Notes: generated by a model not told the origin, from the letters alone. Shown: positions 51,722 through 62,310, counted from the stretch's first letter. The stretch: DNA of 64,000 nucleotides from Corticium candelabrum (GCF_963422355.1 NC_085101.1:3324002-3388001); one strand, 5' to 3'. Program-made: numbers and translations.

Positions 51722-52378
51722 GTGTGTGCGCGCGCGCGAGTGCGCGTCTACTACTGGCAAGCATTGCTAACAAACATCCGTATGCTGTGCAGTTCATTTA
51801 GGAGGCGGACTCTGGGGAGTCCTTGCTGTTCCGTTTCTTGATCAAAGACATGGACTACTTTACAAAGGTAACCGTGCATCCCTGGTTCTAATTGCTTGGA
51901 ACATCGGCGGCGTTCTTCTTATAATTTTGTGGACTCTGCTTTGGAGTTCTGTTCTATTTGGCATTCTGACATGTTTGGACATTCTGCGTGTATCACCCGA
52001 TTCCGAAAGTAGAGGTATACATATGCCTATTGTATACTCGATACTCCACTCATATTTATAGACTGTCGTCTTTCATTGCATAAAGGTCTCGATCAGCTGG
52101 TTCACGGGGAAAAAGCTTATCCAGGCATGTAAGGCAAATCTTTGACATGTCAAGTTGACACTTCAATAACGGCCCATCTTTTCCTTAATCCTAATAGGCC
52201 AAATCATCATCGCACAGATGAAGCCAAGGAGGTGTCGTTAGCTTCGCAGCTCTCTAAAGAGGAAGTGAGAAGGAAAACAGAAATGCGCATTGAAGTGCCT
52301 GGCGATGAATGGGTTGAAAATGAGGTAAAATTTACCGAGATTGTCGCTTTTGATGGCATGGAGGAGTCTGCTGTCTAA
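48021..52378 (+). CDS. Ammonium transporter, AMT family (paralog 2)
   Basis: Nine exons: 48021-48084, 48140-48463, 49175-49275, 49346-49480, 49538-49774, 49904-50042, 51793-52014, 52086-52128, 52198-52378 (TAA), 481 residues with all phases closed. Blocks match the AMT channel family: FLMQTGFAFLQAGSVRSKN, TVGCLAYWACGYAFAFG, TTIVNSAMAER, DYAGSSVIHVVGGVASLVGA (first pore His), AISAGVSSVYPYGA, IHLGGGLWGVLAVPFL (second pore His) and GLDQLVHGEKAYPG. Exons 2, 4, 6 and 7 have exactly the same length as in the minus-strand paralog (324, 135, 139, 222 nt). The tail differs: an extra short exon, then an acidic sequence (EVPGDEWVENEVKFTEI). Intron 6 grew to 1.75 kb by LINE and SINE insertion. The start at 48021 is the first ATG before a good donor; an upstream exon is not excluded. 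Confidence 0.93.
49806..49870. repeat. (TA)n microsatellite in AMT paralog 2 intron 5
   Basis: About 65 bases of TA fill half of this short intron. Confidence 0.97.
50076..50142. repeat. (GT)n / GC-GT microsatellite in AMT paralog 2 intron 6
   Basis: GT run ending in GCGTGCGTGCGCGCGC. Confidence 0.95.
50350..50870 (+). mobile_element. Non-LTR retrotransposon 3' relic (post-RT region)
   Basis: A readable segment (50677-50859) encodes HWLRWLRHVDRIDTTRAVKQ, then FEELPC and GAKKRWRDSVSNDLK. The pattern LRWxGHVxRMxxxRxPKQ...ELPxGxRxxGxxxKRWRDxVxxDLK is common near the C-terminus of RTE/jockey-type LINE proteins. Stops precede it (50350-50670). It is in the sense direction in AMT intron 6. Confidence 0.65.
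51195..51238. repeat. (GT)n microsatellite abutting the SINE head
   Basis: Perfect GT run ending exactly where the tRNA-like SINE head begins. Confidence 0.97.
51239..51660 (+). mobile_element. tRNA-derived SINE with a conserved central domain
   Basis: The head shows an RNA polymerase III A box (TGGAGCAGATGG, 51245-51256) and B box (GGTTCGATCC, 51309-51318). A body follows with TTGAGCAAGAAACTCACC, then GTATAAATGAGTACCTGG and GGGGTGGACAAG. That spacing resembles central domains shared by unrelated invertebrate SINE families. It is not a functional tRNA gene, because acceptor and anticodon arms do not pair. It lies in AMT intron 6, with (GT)n on both sides. Confidence 0.75.
51680..51740. repeat. 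(GT)n microsatellite after the SINE
   Basis: GT run with GC variants at the end. Confidence 0.95.
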
Positions 52379-52854
52379 CAAACGCTTTCACGATTACAAT
52401 AGTTGTGCATGCATTTCAAACCATGAGTGGGCGTGCGTACCGTATAAGTAATTTTTTGTTGCTCCATGTGTCTTTGCAGTGCCACGTGGATAGAGAGGCA
52501 TGCTATGATACTTTAGTGTAGACGAAAGCCAACTGGATCTTACAAACGACACTGCAGGATGGGTGCGATTTCGACTGACTTTCACACTCGACTAGCCGGG
52601 GACCCCTCTTGGGGATTCGACTCGGGTGGGCTTTGTTCCCTCGCGGAAATTGCACCATGCTATAAGCAGGAAGTACAATCGGGGCGGGCGGTTCCATTTC
52701 TACAGCCTACCGCGTGCGCTCAGATTGCTGGGTGTGGGCTAGTTTTAAATAAAGCAGAGCTGTCTGTTTGTCTGTATGTGTGTACAAGAGTATCTCCCTC
52801 GCCCCGGGTCCGATGTTCGCCGAATTTGGCTGGCACACGCCAAACCTGTACTAA

Positions 52855-53160
52855 CAGACGGTGATGTAGCCGAATTTCGCTGGCGACGACGCAAACGCTA
52901 CACCTTCCCGTTTATTCCAACGCACTTCCGACCAGTCTCGTGTAGACTGTACCTGTCGTAGTCCTTCCCAACGCTTCCAGAGATAGACGATTTCTGGTCG
53001 CGCTTGCATTTCTCTCCAAATTCTGATTGCTTTTGTGCAGAATTCGACCCGCGCGTTCCAGCACAGTGCGCTACACGGGGAGAGTGCCGATTTCTACCGA
53101 AAAACGCGACATGCAAGAGCAAGAGTCGAATTCATCCGCATGAGTGTTAAGCTATCTATA
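52855..53160 (+). repeat. Dispersed repeat, copy B
   Basis: Matches the reverse complement of 14570-14990. The best-conserved words are GCAAACGCTACAC, GTGTAGACTGTAC, GCTACACGGGGAG and GATTTCTACCGAAAAA. Confidence 0.65.
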
Positions 53161-53197
53161 CGGATGAGTAAGTGTAGATGCTCTAGATTTTGCTGCC

Positions 53198-53200
<3 letters not shown>

Positions 53201-53262
<62 letters not shown>
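53201..53262. repeat. (TA)n microsatellite
   Basis: About 60 bases of TA following repeat copy B. Confidence 0.97.
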
Positions 53263-53265
<3 letters not shown>

Positions 53266-53312
53266 TCTAAGCGGGAATTTCGCTGCTGAGGCACTCGGTT
53301 ACTTTTTCATTT

Positions 53313-53700
53313 GTGTTCAACGGGATATTAACTAACAATCAATAATCTAATTGGGATTGCTAAATAGTTGCGAGACGAGACCTTTGATATCGAGTGAGTA
53401 ACTGCACGTCACTTTCAAGTTCCTTCTGCTCAGACGTAGATTTCAATCAATAATCCACATAGCTTGGGCGAAGAACGGTATCTCATTTTCTTCTCAAGTG
53501 AAAGAGATCACACTAACGAGTTTCAAACTGACGGAAGGGATATTAATTAACTAACAATCAAGAATGCAATCAGCCCCGGGCAAAGAACGAGATCTGTAAC
53601 GGCATATATTCTACTTTGAGATAATTGATCTCAGAATGGGATATCATTGAACGACCTAGACAATTCTGTCCGGCTGCTAATTCTTCATACATAACTGAAT
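53313..53700. repeat. Cluster of degenerate repeat units related to 61855-62310
   Basis: The unit features TTCAACGGGATATTAACTAA, CAATCAATAATC, GGGC(G/A)AAGAACG and GGGATATCATTG. The same words recur next to the Gypsy LTR at 61.86-62.3 kb. The structure suggests an old satellite or mobile-element arm. Confidence 0.5.
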
Positions 53701-54053
53701 AAAAATGCATGTGAACGAGATTACTTAATTAAATGTGCCCGCTCACGATTCACCGCGCACGCGCAGGCACACCCACGCAAACTTGAAAACGTGCCACGAT
53801 TTCAAGTTGTGTTATAACGAAGCAGAACAAGCGAACATCTTAGGGTGCACCACGTTCTATGACATAGAGCCTTTATTTCTAGCACAAACAGAAAGGCGAA
53901 TCGCATTCTTGTCCGCCTTTCGTACGAGTTTCGCTCCTCGTACTTGACATTTCGGGAAAGCTAACGACAAGTGTTTTAAGTTCTTTATCCACACATTTAC
54001 CATCCACAATCTTGAGATAGCTTGCTGTTGAACAAAGAAGCGCTTTCTTCCAG

Positions 54054-54398
54054 GTGCACGTGACCCAGAAATGGGTGGAGCACAGCATCACGTGATGGCA
54101 TCTGAAACTCACAGTGCGAAATAGCCATGGAGAGGTGCTGGACGCCGCCGTCAACGCAGATCGTGCATCTCTCTTTACATGGTAGCTACATGTAACAACA
54201 GCTGGCTAGAATTGAGGACTAGCCCATACCCGTAGCGACAGACAATGCGCCGGTAGCAGTGTTTCTTCTACAGAAATTCAACGTTAGGTGTATGCGTTGG
54301 TACACTGACAAGCTAGTCTACAATTTCATACATGGTCTGTCTGGATGCCATCACGCCAGTGCGCGCTCTGTGCTCCACCCAGTTTTGGGTCATGTGCA
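54054..54398. repeat. Foldback element, about 345 bp
   Basis: Left arm 54054-54102 and right arm 54343-54398 are inverted copies sharing TGGGTGGAGCACAG and CGTGATGGCATC. The right arm has an extra GCGCGCACTGG. The interior is non-coding and no target duplication is clear. Confidence 0.65.
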
Positions 54399-54508
54399 AC
54401 AAGGACGTGCCCGCCTGAAATGAGATGCGCCGGAGTTTGCTAGTCTAACTAAACAAGTGTGCATATGTCAAATGTATTCACGTGCCACTGTATGCCATCC
54501 TCTGGTTT

Positions 54509-54600
54509 AAAGTAGAGTGCAAAATGCGTCCTCTGCAGTCAGAGGTTTTAACTAGGCCGGCTCACCTGGCCGCGTGTTTGTGCGTGCGTTCGTCCGTCCG

Positions 54601-54678
<78 letters not shown>

Positions 54679-54935
54679 ACTGAAGGTGCGTCTTCATAGC
54701 GGAAATGGCGTCATTTTCCACGAACAGATCATAAATTGCTACTGCCCATAGGGCGGGGGGAAGAGACGTGCTCGCAAGTCATGTCAGCCTCTAATAGTAT
54801 AGTAAAGTGCAAGTTGCGCGCGCTGCAGTCAGAGTTTAACTAAAGCAATAGGACGCGTGTATTGAAAGTTCTAAAGCGCTGCAGCTGAGTAGATTGAAAA
54901 TTTTGCCAAATAAGTTTGTGCGTGCGTTCGTGCGT
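54509..54935. repeat. Imperfect direct duplication with GT/GC microsatellites
   Basis: 54509-54600 and 54799-54935 share AGT(A)AAGTGCAA, CTGCAGTCAGAG, TTTAACTA and GTTTGTGCGTGCGTTCG. Each copy runs into a GT or GC/GT tract. Confidence 0.6.
54603..54677. repeat. (GT)n microsatellite
   Basis: Preceded by CGTCCGTCCGTCCG. Confidence 0.98.
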
Positions 54936-54975
54936 GCGTGCGCGCGCGCGCTCGCGCGCGTGTGTGTGTGTGTGT
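54918..54975. repeat. GC/GT alternating tract
   Basis: Alternating purine-pyrimidine (GCGTGCGCGCGCG then GTGTGT), potentially Z-forming. Confidence 0.9.
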
Positions 54976-55118
54976 AGATTTTGTCTCTAGAGTAACACGT
55001 GGACCCGTCCTACAGTGAGATTGTGTGATGGGGGCTACTCTATGTGCCAAATAATGGACGACTGGCCAAAGTTAATTTTGCGTTTTCTTTGCTTATACAT
55101 ATGTAGGTAGCTACTATC

Positions 55119-55191
55119 TAGACTCGTACCACAGAAAGCACGTGCAAAACACATGCAGCGCGCGCGAGGAGGAGGACTGGGTACGAGACTA
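55119..55191. mobile_element. Short inverted-repeat MITE, copy 4 (73 bp) with a perfect 9-bp target duplication
   Basis: Starts TAGACTCGTACCACAG and ends CTGGGTACGAGACTA. It is flanked on both sides by GCTACTATC (55110-55118 and 55192-55200). This gives the clearest boundaries in the family. Confidence 0.85.
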
Positions 55192-56814
55192 GCTACTATC
55201 AAGGTGTTAGCGCAATTCCTACCGCCAGAGGGCGTGTGAGGGCTAGTAAATAAATTAATTAGCAAGAATTTGGAGTGTAGGCGTTTACATTAATTAGCTC
55301 GAGGCACTGGATGCCACGTCTATATGTGGCTCTCTACGTAGTAGGCCGGACCACCTGCAACTCTATCGTCAACAACGACGCTCATGCCTCGACATGCGAA
55401 TGTTTACAATACGCGGTATTGCTATGGCTTCATCGCCAGCGTCGTCAGCTACCTAGTAACTAGAGTAAACCAAGATACTGTGATACTGTATGCACAAAAT
55501 ATTACACCTAAGGGTGCATGCTCTAGTTATGTTAGGTAAACAGTTAGTCACTTGACGCTGATCAGAGGAAATTAACAAAGCAATCACATTGGAGCTAATC
55601 TCGCGTTGGTGGCCCTGACGTGAGTCAAGAGAAGACGGACCGGTCGATCAGACGCCCCACGTCTAGAGTACCAATTGAACAGGTCAGTGATGTGCATGCA
55701 AGGAACGAGTTTTCGCGAGTGTTAGGTACAACGTGTGTACATGTACTTCGAGCACTTTAGTTGGACTTGAACTACATATACACGAGCAGATGAAATCGCT
55801 ATTGATGAGCACAGCGGTGCAGTACCCTAAGCATGTGCATGTCTACGCATGTAGACGTCAAACTTCCTACTCATTCTCATGATGTAGACGTCCTACTTCC
55901 TACTAGAGAAGCAAAAATAACAAGGCGTGTGCCTTGAGCATGTAGCAGCTTGTAGCTATATCTAACGTAGTTGCATCCTGATATGTTATCTAGGCCTATT
56001 CTTACACATTTATTTAGTGCGACGCCCCTGTTAGCGGACATCCTAACCATCGGACAGCCGTGCAAGAAATAAACGAAGTAAGACTGAGTTTTGTTAATTA
56101 AAGCCCACAGTAAAAAGGATTAGTAAAGTCGGTGATTCCAGACGCGAGACTTCCAAAGGCTTGAAACGGTTTTGCTAGGACGGTGAACGTGATCCTTCTC
56201 TGCTACCCCGTTCATCGGACACCACCATTATTCATCGGATACGACCTCCCCCATAAAAACGTAAAGGCAATTCTGCAACTTCGCACCTGAGGTAGGTTTA
56301 TAGGCGACTGGCTAACACAACAACACTATCACTGTCTCCGTTTGCTACTCTTCAGGAGAGATAGCGCATGCTCTTGAGTCGAGGTAACGCACCTTTCGTC
56401 GGACAGTCGCTTTTTCTTTGCATAAGAGAGTTGGAAGGAAATATCGTACGACCCCCAATTCGTTTGGCCTTCATTTGACTCATCAACGGTTATTAGCGGA
56501 AACTAAAGTCCGTTCAAAGAAAGAAGATCCAGTGGGAAATGTGGTTACCAGATAAGACATATGGCAGAAACGAAAATATTGCTATCATCCTGAATTGTAA
56601 TACTAACAATCGATAAATGAGCAATTACAGCAATGGTTGCTACCCAGCCTAACTGCCTATTAGTTATCTACTTTATTACTGTACGTCAGGGTCTGTCCTG
56701 TTCAACAGTTTTCTGCCATTGGAACAGGCCAGAGAAGGCGTTGAAAATTTGACGGGCGGCGAAATGGAAGAAGAATGCCGACCACGTCATCCACAAAGTG
56801 AAAACCAGTACAAT

Positions 56815-58914
56815 CAGGTGTCACTTATCCGACGTTTACCTATCCCACACGTCGGATATTCGACAGGTCTAGCTTGCCACGTGGTCGATGATATGACAAA
56901 TGATATGGCAGATATACGATATGGACAGATGATATGAGAGATGATATTGGACAGATGATGACAGATCCTGCACATAATATAAATTTACATTCAATCATGA
57001 AAAGTAGAATTTTGATCTCTAGATTAATAAGATATTTGGTTCGTTTAACTTAAATTTGCATCTACATTCAGTATACCTAGTGTGGAGAAATGCTGTATAA
57101 TGTGAAAATAGTTGATTTCATAACAGCTCCAGTTATCCCACATTTTCACTCATCCAACAGGGTGCGATCCCAAGGGGGTCGGATGAGTGACAAGCGACTG
57201 TACAGAACGTCAGACAGTGTGGTAGAACAAGCAGTAGAAAGATTAGTAGGTGCCGAGGACTCTTCAGACAGTAGGTGTGTCACACTATGGTTTGAGCCCT
57301 GTTGGAGCTTGTTAGCATAGTTCAGTTAGTGCTAGACGTTGCCCTCTAGAATGCTGAGTTTGCAAACCGCACTTGCGACGGTAGGTTTGCGGTTACTTGA
57401 GTCTGGTTTGGAGCTATCAAAACACTCCTAGCTGTGTAGTGCATAAAGTAACGAGAGTAGAGTCTGCCTAGCGCATAGCTACGAGAGTAGCAGTATGGCT
57501 ATCAAGGAAATCATCGTCTTGCTGTGGTGGATGCTGCAAGAAACTGGGCGTCAACAGCAAGAATCTCGAGAGACAGACGACGTCATTGTCGTCGCCATCG
57601 CAGTGCTATCACAGAGTACCGAACTGTTGACATCGGACGCGTACGCCATGTAGAGAATCCTGCTCAAACTATAGAGTGCTGAGTTGACAAACCAGGTAAT
57701 CAAACCCAGTCCAGTCTGAACACAGGTTTGTTTGCACTCTATGTTACTTCTTCCTCGTATCACGGAAATCAAAACATAACACACCATGGTTTGTAAACCA
57801 TAGTGTGAACACACGACGAGAATGACAACAATGATTAATTACTAATGCAATTTGTCTCGTGGCTGTCATTTACTGGGTATACATGTAGTCTTTGTCGGTA
57901 ATCAATGGAAGGACTCTCTTTCCGGAAGCATGTTGCATCTTGGCTCTAAATAGGACGTGTGCAGGTGTTTCTATCTCAGTTTGATATCTACCATTGCCTG
58001 ACCTTGAAGTGCAGCACGTCATCGTTGATACAACTAGCTGTACCGAAAGCAGGAACTTTGTTTACTATCAGAGCAGCTAGAATCTTTACCACTGCTTCTC
58101 CTAGGTAAAGTTGAATTAGAATACATCAAGTCCTTCTCAACGTGCGGTAAGCGGGGATCGACTTTCTTTTCAAAGGGTAAAAGAGCGTTTTAGTACTTCA
58201 ATCGTGCCCTATCATCGGTTTCGGTTGTCGTCTTTTTTGTGGAACGGCTATTTCGTTCAATAAACAGCTTTTACATGTCCCAGTGGGGGCGTGGTTGTAG
58301 GAGAAATGTTTAAGGCAAGCGTTCAGCATTCTGCTGCGTTTCAGATAACTGAATTTAAGCAACTGCAGTCATTTGAAACCTAGATCTGTTGCTGAAAAGG
58401 TAGGAAGGCAAGAAAATGGGTGTCCGACGATTGGGGCCGTTGCCACGGGCGTTTATCCGACCGTAACTCATACAGATCTTGGCTGACATGTAGAGTAACA
58501 ATACGATTTGTAAGTAAAGAGTTGTTGATTAGCGATATATATGTAACTATGCTGAAAGATGCGTTTGTGCAATATAAACGTTACTGTCTGGTGAACGATG
58601 CGTTTGTCCGATGAACGGGGTATGCAAGGCTCAGCACAGTTTTCAATCTCACTTTATGCAGAGAAGAGGTACAGTGCTCTCATTCGGTGTGCTCAATTAC
58701 AACCTGGATGCCTACATTTATGATGTGGTAGGGACTGCGTTCAAAAAAACTAATAACTAATTTAATTTGACGACACGTGGATCACAGATACAGTACTGTA
58801 CGCACATGAATCGTATCCTAGCGTGCGCACAACCTCGCAGTTCAGACAAGCCATGCACCGTCGGATAATCCGTGCTGTCGGATAACTGATTGTCGGATAA
58901 GTGGTGTCCTACTG
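56815..58914. mobile_element. Candidate non-autonomous pogo/Tigger-like DNA element
   Basis: The inner termini share a perfect inverted 12-mer, CACTTATCCGAC (56822-56833) and its complement (58892-58903). Both lie close to a CAG-initial end, and the right end is followed by TA. The right terminus repeats GTCGGATAA/GTCGGATAAC three times in 45 bases. TTATCCGA-rich ends are typical of pogo/Tigger elements. No transposase is visible inside, and the left end is imprecise. Confidence 0.45.
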
Positions 58915-61684
58915 TACTATGGGCTAGCTTTGCGCCGATACCAATGGCCGATGCCGGTATTTAAGGTAAACTGACTGCTTGAGATGGGTGGGTGAGTATC
59001 AGTGCGGAAGTTGAACTCAGTCTGGTATTTTTCAGTCCAAACAAAATTGCGGGCTTGTTAGGTAAGTTGGATCAACGGTTGGTCAGCTCTGCGTATCGTG
59101 GTATGAATTTGCGGTACCAGCCCATTGCCCCTAAAAAACCTTTTGACCTCGGGGGGTGAGCTGAGAATTGGGAGTGCGGCAATAGCTTCACTGTTGGTGG
59201 CAATTGGTTGTAACCTTTTTCAGTAATCCTGTGACAGCAGAAGTCAATCTCTTTTATCGCAAAACGGCATTTACCTGCCCTGAAACGAAGACCGTGGTGT
59301 AGCAGTGCCTCAGACACGTTGTCAAAACGGTTCAAGTGGTCTTCAAATGTAGCTGATATGACGCAAACGTCGTCCATATACAACGCTATTTGCTCGGGTG
59401 TCATATGAACTAGAGAGCCATGTTCATGAATCTGCAGAAGGTGGTAGTGGGCCCCTTAAGCCCGAAAGGCATGACAATAAATTCCCATAGTCCGTTTGTA
59501 GAGCGAAAGCTGTTTTGTGTTTGTCCTCCTCGTGCACCGGAATTTGGTAATAGCCGCGGGCCAAGTCTATGGTTCTAAAGTATCTCGCCCCAGCCATGTT
59601 ATCGATGACTTTAGGGAATTTACTCGTGGGGAAGGCATCATTTCTTGTTTTTCCATTGAGGGCTCGGTAATCTATGCACAGTCTGAGAGAGCCATCCGTT
59701 TTACGTACTGAGCATATCGGAGCTGCGTACGGCGAGCAGGACTGTATTATGACGTTTTGCTCTACCAGTCTCTTGATTTCTCTGTTCACTTCTGCTCTCC
59801 AAGCAATGGGGACTCGCCGTGATCTCATTATCGGGGTTTCATCTACTAATGGAATGCGATGTGTCACGGTTGTTGAACGCCCTTCGTTCCCAGGTCCTGC
59901 GAAAACGCTTCGGTGTTTGTTCAGCAATTTCAATAGCTTAGCGTTTTGGTCTGCTGTTAGCTGGCTATCTACGGTGACTTGGCTCACTGGATTCTCACGC
60001 TTTGACATCACCTTTATTGGGTCCGTCACACTGCTCACGAGGACATCGCCATCCGATATCTCAGTGAAATTCTCCTAGTGTCTGGCGGCTGTGGATCTTG
60101 ATTATTTGCTTGGTTAGGTTAGGACACATACTGGCACATGGTTGTCTCTCCCACCTGTCGTGATCACACCACATCCCAATAGACCCACATTGTTGGTGAT
60201 ATCCCCAGTAACTTCTACTATGCCGGTCCACTTGCCAGCTTCAGAAGTATGAACAGCCCCCACAGTACCCGTTCCTGGTTGGGTTAAATGACGTCATTCC
60301 GTACCGCGTACACTTTCCCATATTTGATCATCTTGACGGGTGAACTCTTCCGCTCCGCAACCTCCCATGCTGAGACAGGTACCTCGCGTCCATCGACTGA
60401 AAGTCAACCAGATCGCGTGTCGATGGTAACGTCCAAGAGCGATAGATCGTCCATTCCTAGTTTCCCTTTGTCGATGTTTGCAACTACGTAAAATGAATGT
60501 GTAATGCGTTTCAATCCCAGACTAACCTCAGCAGTTGTAGCTCCATCGCAACGAATGGATGTGCCATCCACCATCACGGGCCGTCTGGTGTGACCGTGTT
60601 GGACCAATAGCCCTATCTCTGACACCATGTGGATAGAGATGAGACTGATTTCTGCTCTTGTGTCAACTAGGAATGGGTATTATCTCCCTCTGATCTGCAA
60701 ATCAGCCAGTATGAGTCCCCTGACATCCGTAGTCAATGACGCAGTAAATCTCCCAGGTCGCCCTCTCGCTGGAGTTTGGGCTTTACAGTACTTGGCTATA
60801 TGTTCCGGTTGTAAACACATGTGGCAGTGATTTCTGAATGGACAGTCAAACTGCAAATGTTCTGGAGAGTCACAAATAAAGCATTAACTATTTCGAGGAT
60901 TCCGACTTTCGTTCCTCTGCTTCCCTCATCTACGTCCACGGTACTGGTAGCCACCTCTGTGGTGATAGAACTCTCTAGTCTTATTCATTTGCGTAGAACC
61001 ACGCCCCTTGTCTGGGCCCGCCCTGCCGCGTATTGTGCAGATGGTGAGTCTTCTTGTAGTTTCTCGTTGAGCAGCTCAAATAGATGATCTACTGAGTGTC
61101 CATCGGTCAACACTGTATCACTATCAGTGGGTGCTTTAGTTGCTTGGACCACCACTTTCTTGCCTACTCCTGCTAGTTGAAGTCGTTTTACCTCCTCTGT
61201 CAGCCAAGCTACATTCTTTATGGCGTATTTTCTCTCCTTCTTGATTTACAGTCTCAGTTCCTCTGGTAGTCCCGTATAAAGGTGTCGCGTGTAACTGTTG
61301 ACAGGGCGAACTCTTCAAAGCCCGGATAAGCAAGCTTTGCCAATCGTCCTATTTCGTGAGCAAACTGAGCAGGTGACTTTCCTTCCTTCATCGTCCGGTT
61401 GTTTATTTCTACCATGGCCACTCCTGTGTCTGTTTCCACTTTTATGAACTCCTTCTTGAGTTGTTCAGCGACTGTTTCTGGCTTTTTGTGATCTGCCTCT
61501 GATAGTCTGAAATAGACTTGGAATGCGGCTCCACCTAGTCGTGAGGCTATTGCCAAGGCTTTCTTTTCCCCCGTCATATTCCTTAATTAAGGCTGTCCCA
61601 TACCTCCGTCTTTTTTAGTCATGCCATTAGCTGGTTGCCGTCTCCGCTGAAAACGTCTGGTTTGCGAACTTGATCTGCCATGGG

Positions 61685-61703
61685 GTTCCATTCCTGTCAC
61701 CAG
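61685..61703 (-). other. Putative primer binding site
   Basis: Directly after the LTR the minus strand reads CTGGTGACAGGAATGG. The TGGTGACA start suits a tRNA 3'-end complement, but I cannot name the tRNA. Confidence 0.4.
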
Positions 61704-61843
61704 TGTAGATTCCGGTACCTTGGTTTAGAGTAACAGCGTTATATTAGGCAACGTACAACTCAACGCGTAACCGCAACAACCCAACTCAAGAAATATCCCG
61801 CGCTACCTCTGGGCCTCCCTCTCAAGACCCACATTACTCTACA
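61704..61843 (-). repeat. 5' LTR of the Gypsy element (140 bp)
   Basis: On the minus strand it opens TGTAGA and closes TCTACA, the expected short inverted TG...CA termini, and sits directly before a primer-binding-like sequence. Unusually short for a Gypsy LTR. Confidence 0.65.
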
Positions 61844-61854
61844 ATTGATTCTTT

Positions 61855-62310
61855 GTCTTCAACAGGATATTAACTAAAAATCAATAGTCTCAGAACGGGA
61901 TATCATTGGACGGGATATAACTCTGAACAAAATTTTTTAGAGGTAACTTTCTAATAAACTAAACCGGTTTAATGATGTATACTTCATAAATCCTTACAAC
62001 GATAAATTAATTAACTAACAAATAATAATAGCTAACCATTAGTAGTATTAAATAGTTAATAGCTAATCTGCCCTTGTGTACAACGGAATGGTGAGCTTTC
62101 TGCTATAATTTGTTCATGAAATGTATTCTCAGCAACAAAACAATTTGCCTGATACCAGAAACTTACTAACCATTAATATTATTAATATTTAGTCTGCCCG
62201 TGCGAAGAACCGGATAGTGAGCTTCTATTATATAAACTGTAACTAAAATGTAACTTCCATGGTAATTCCTTACAATTAAATGCATTCGGGCGAAGACGGG
62301 CAATCAAGCT
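61855..62310. repeat. Degenerate repeat units related to 53313-53700
   Basis: 61855-61890 nearly matches 53313-53348. GAACGGGATATCATTGGACG matches 53635 on. Later units carry CTGCCCGTGCGAAGAACCGG and a shorter CTGCCCTTGTGTACAACGGA variant. Confidence 0.5.

Larger units (their letters stand above)
52379..56814. other. Gene-free repeat-rich region
   Basis: I recognise no host gene. It holds dispersed repeat copy B, microsatellites, a cluster of degenerate repeats at 53313-53700, a foldback element, an imperfect tandem duplication and one MITE. Scattered CGGACA motifs start near 56036. Confidence 0.6.
58985..61843 (-). mobile_element. Truncated Ty3/Gypsy LTR retrotransposon
   Basis: On the minus strand the order is LTR (61843-61704), primer binding site, gag, zinc knuckle, protease, RT and the start of RNase H, where it stops near 58985. 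Integrase and the 3' LTR are missing. Gag begins MADQVRKPDVFSGDGNQ (about 61680), shifts frame, then continues at 61577. The zinc knuckle CHMCLQPEHIAKYC is near 60800. Protease reads VDTRAEIS (60673-60650) where DTGA is expected. RT spans 60038-59424 (CIDYRALNGKT, YFRTIDLARGYYQI) and, after a frame break, 59404-59072 with YMDD, then WYRKFIPRYAELT. Frame breaks and truncation make it non-functional. Confidence 0.9.

Noticed and set aside
56719..58614. Short plus-strand frames between 56.7 and 58.6 kb
   Set aside because: None exceeds 80 codons or shows a motif; they lie in the presumed non-autonomous DNA element.
53313..62310. CRISPR-like array
   Set aside because: Repeat units are irregular in length and sequence with no uniform spacers, and the genome is eukaryotic.
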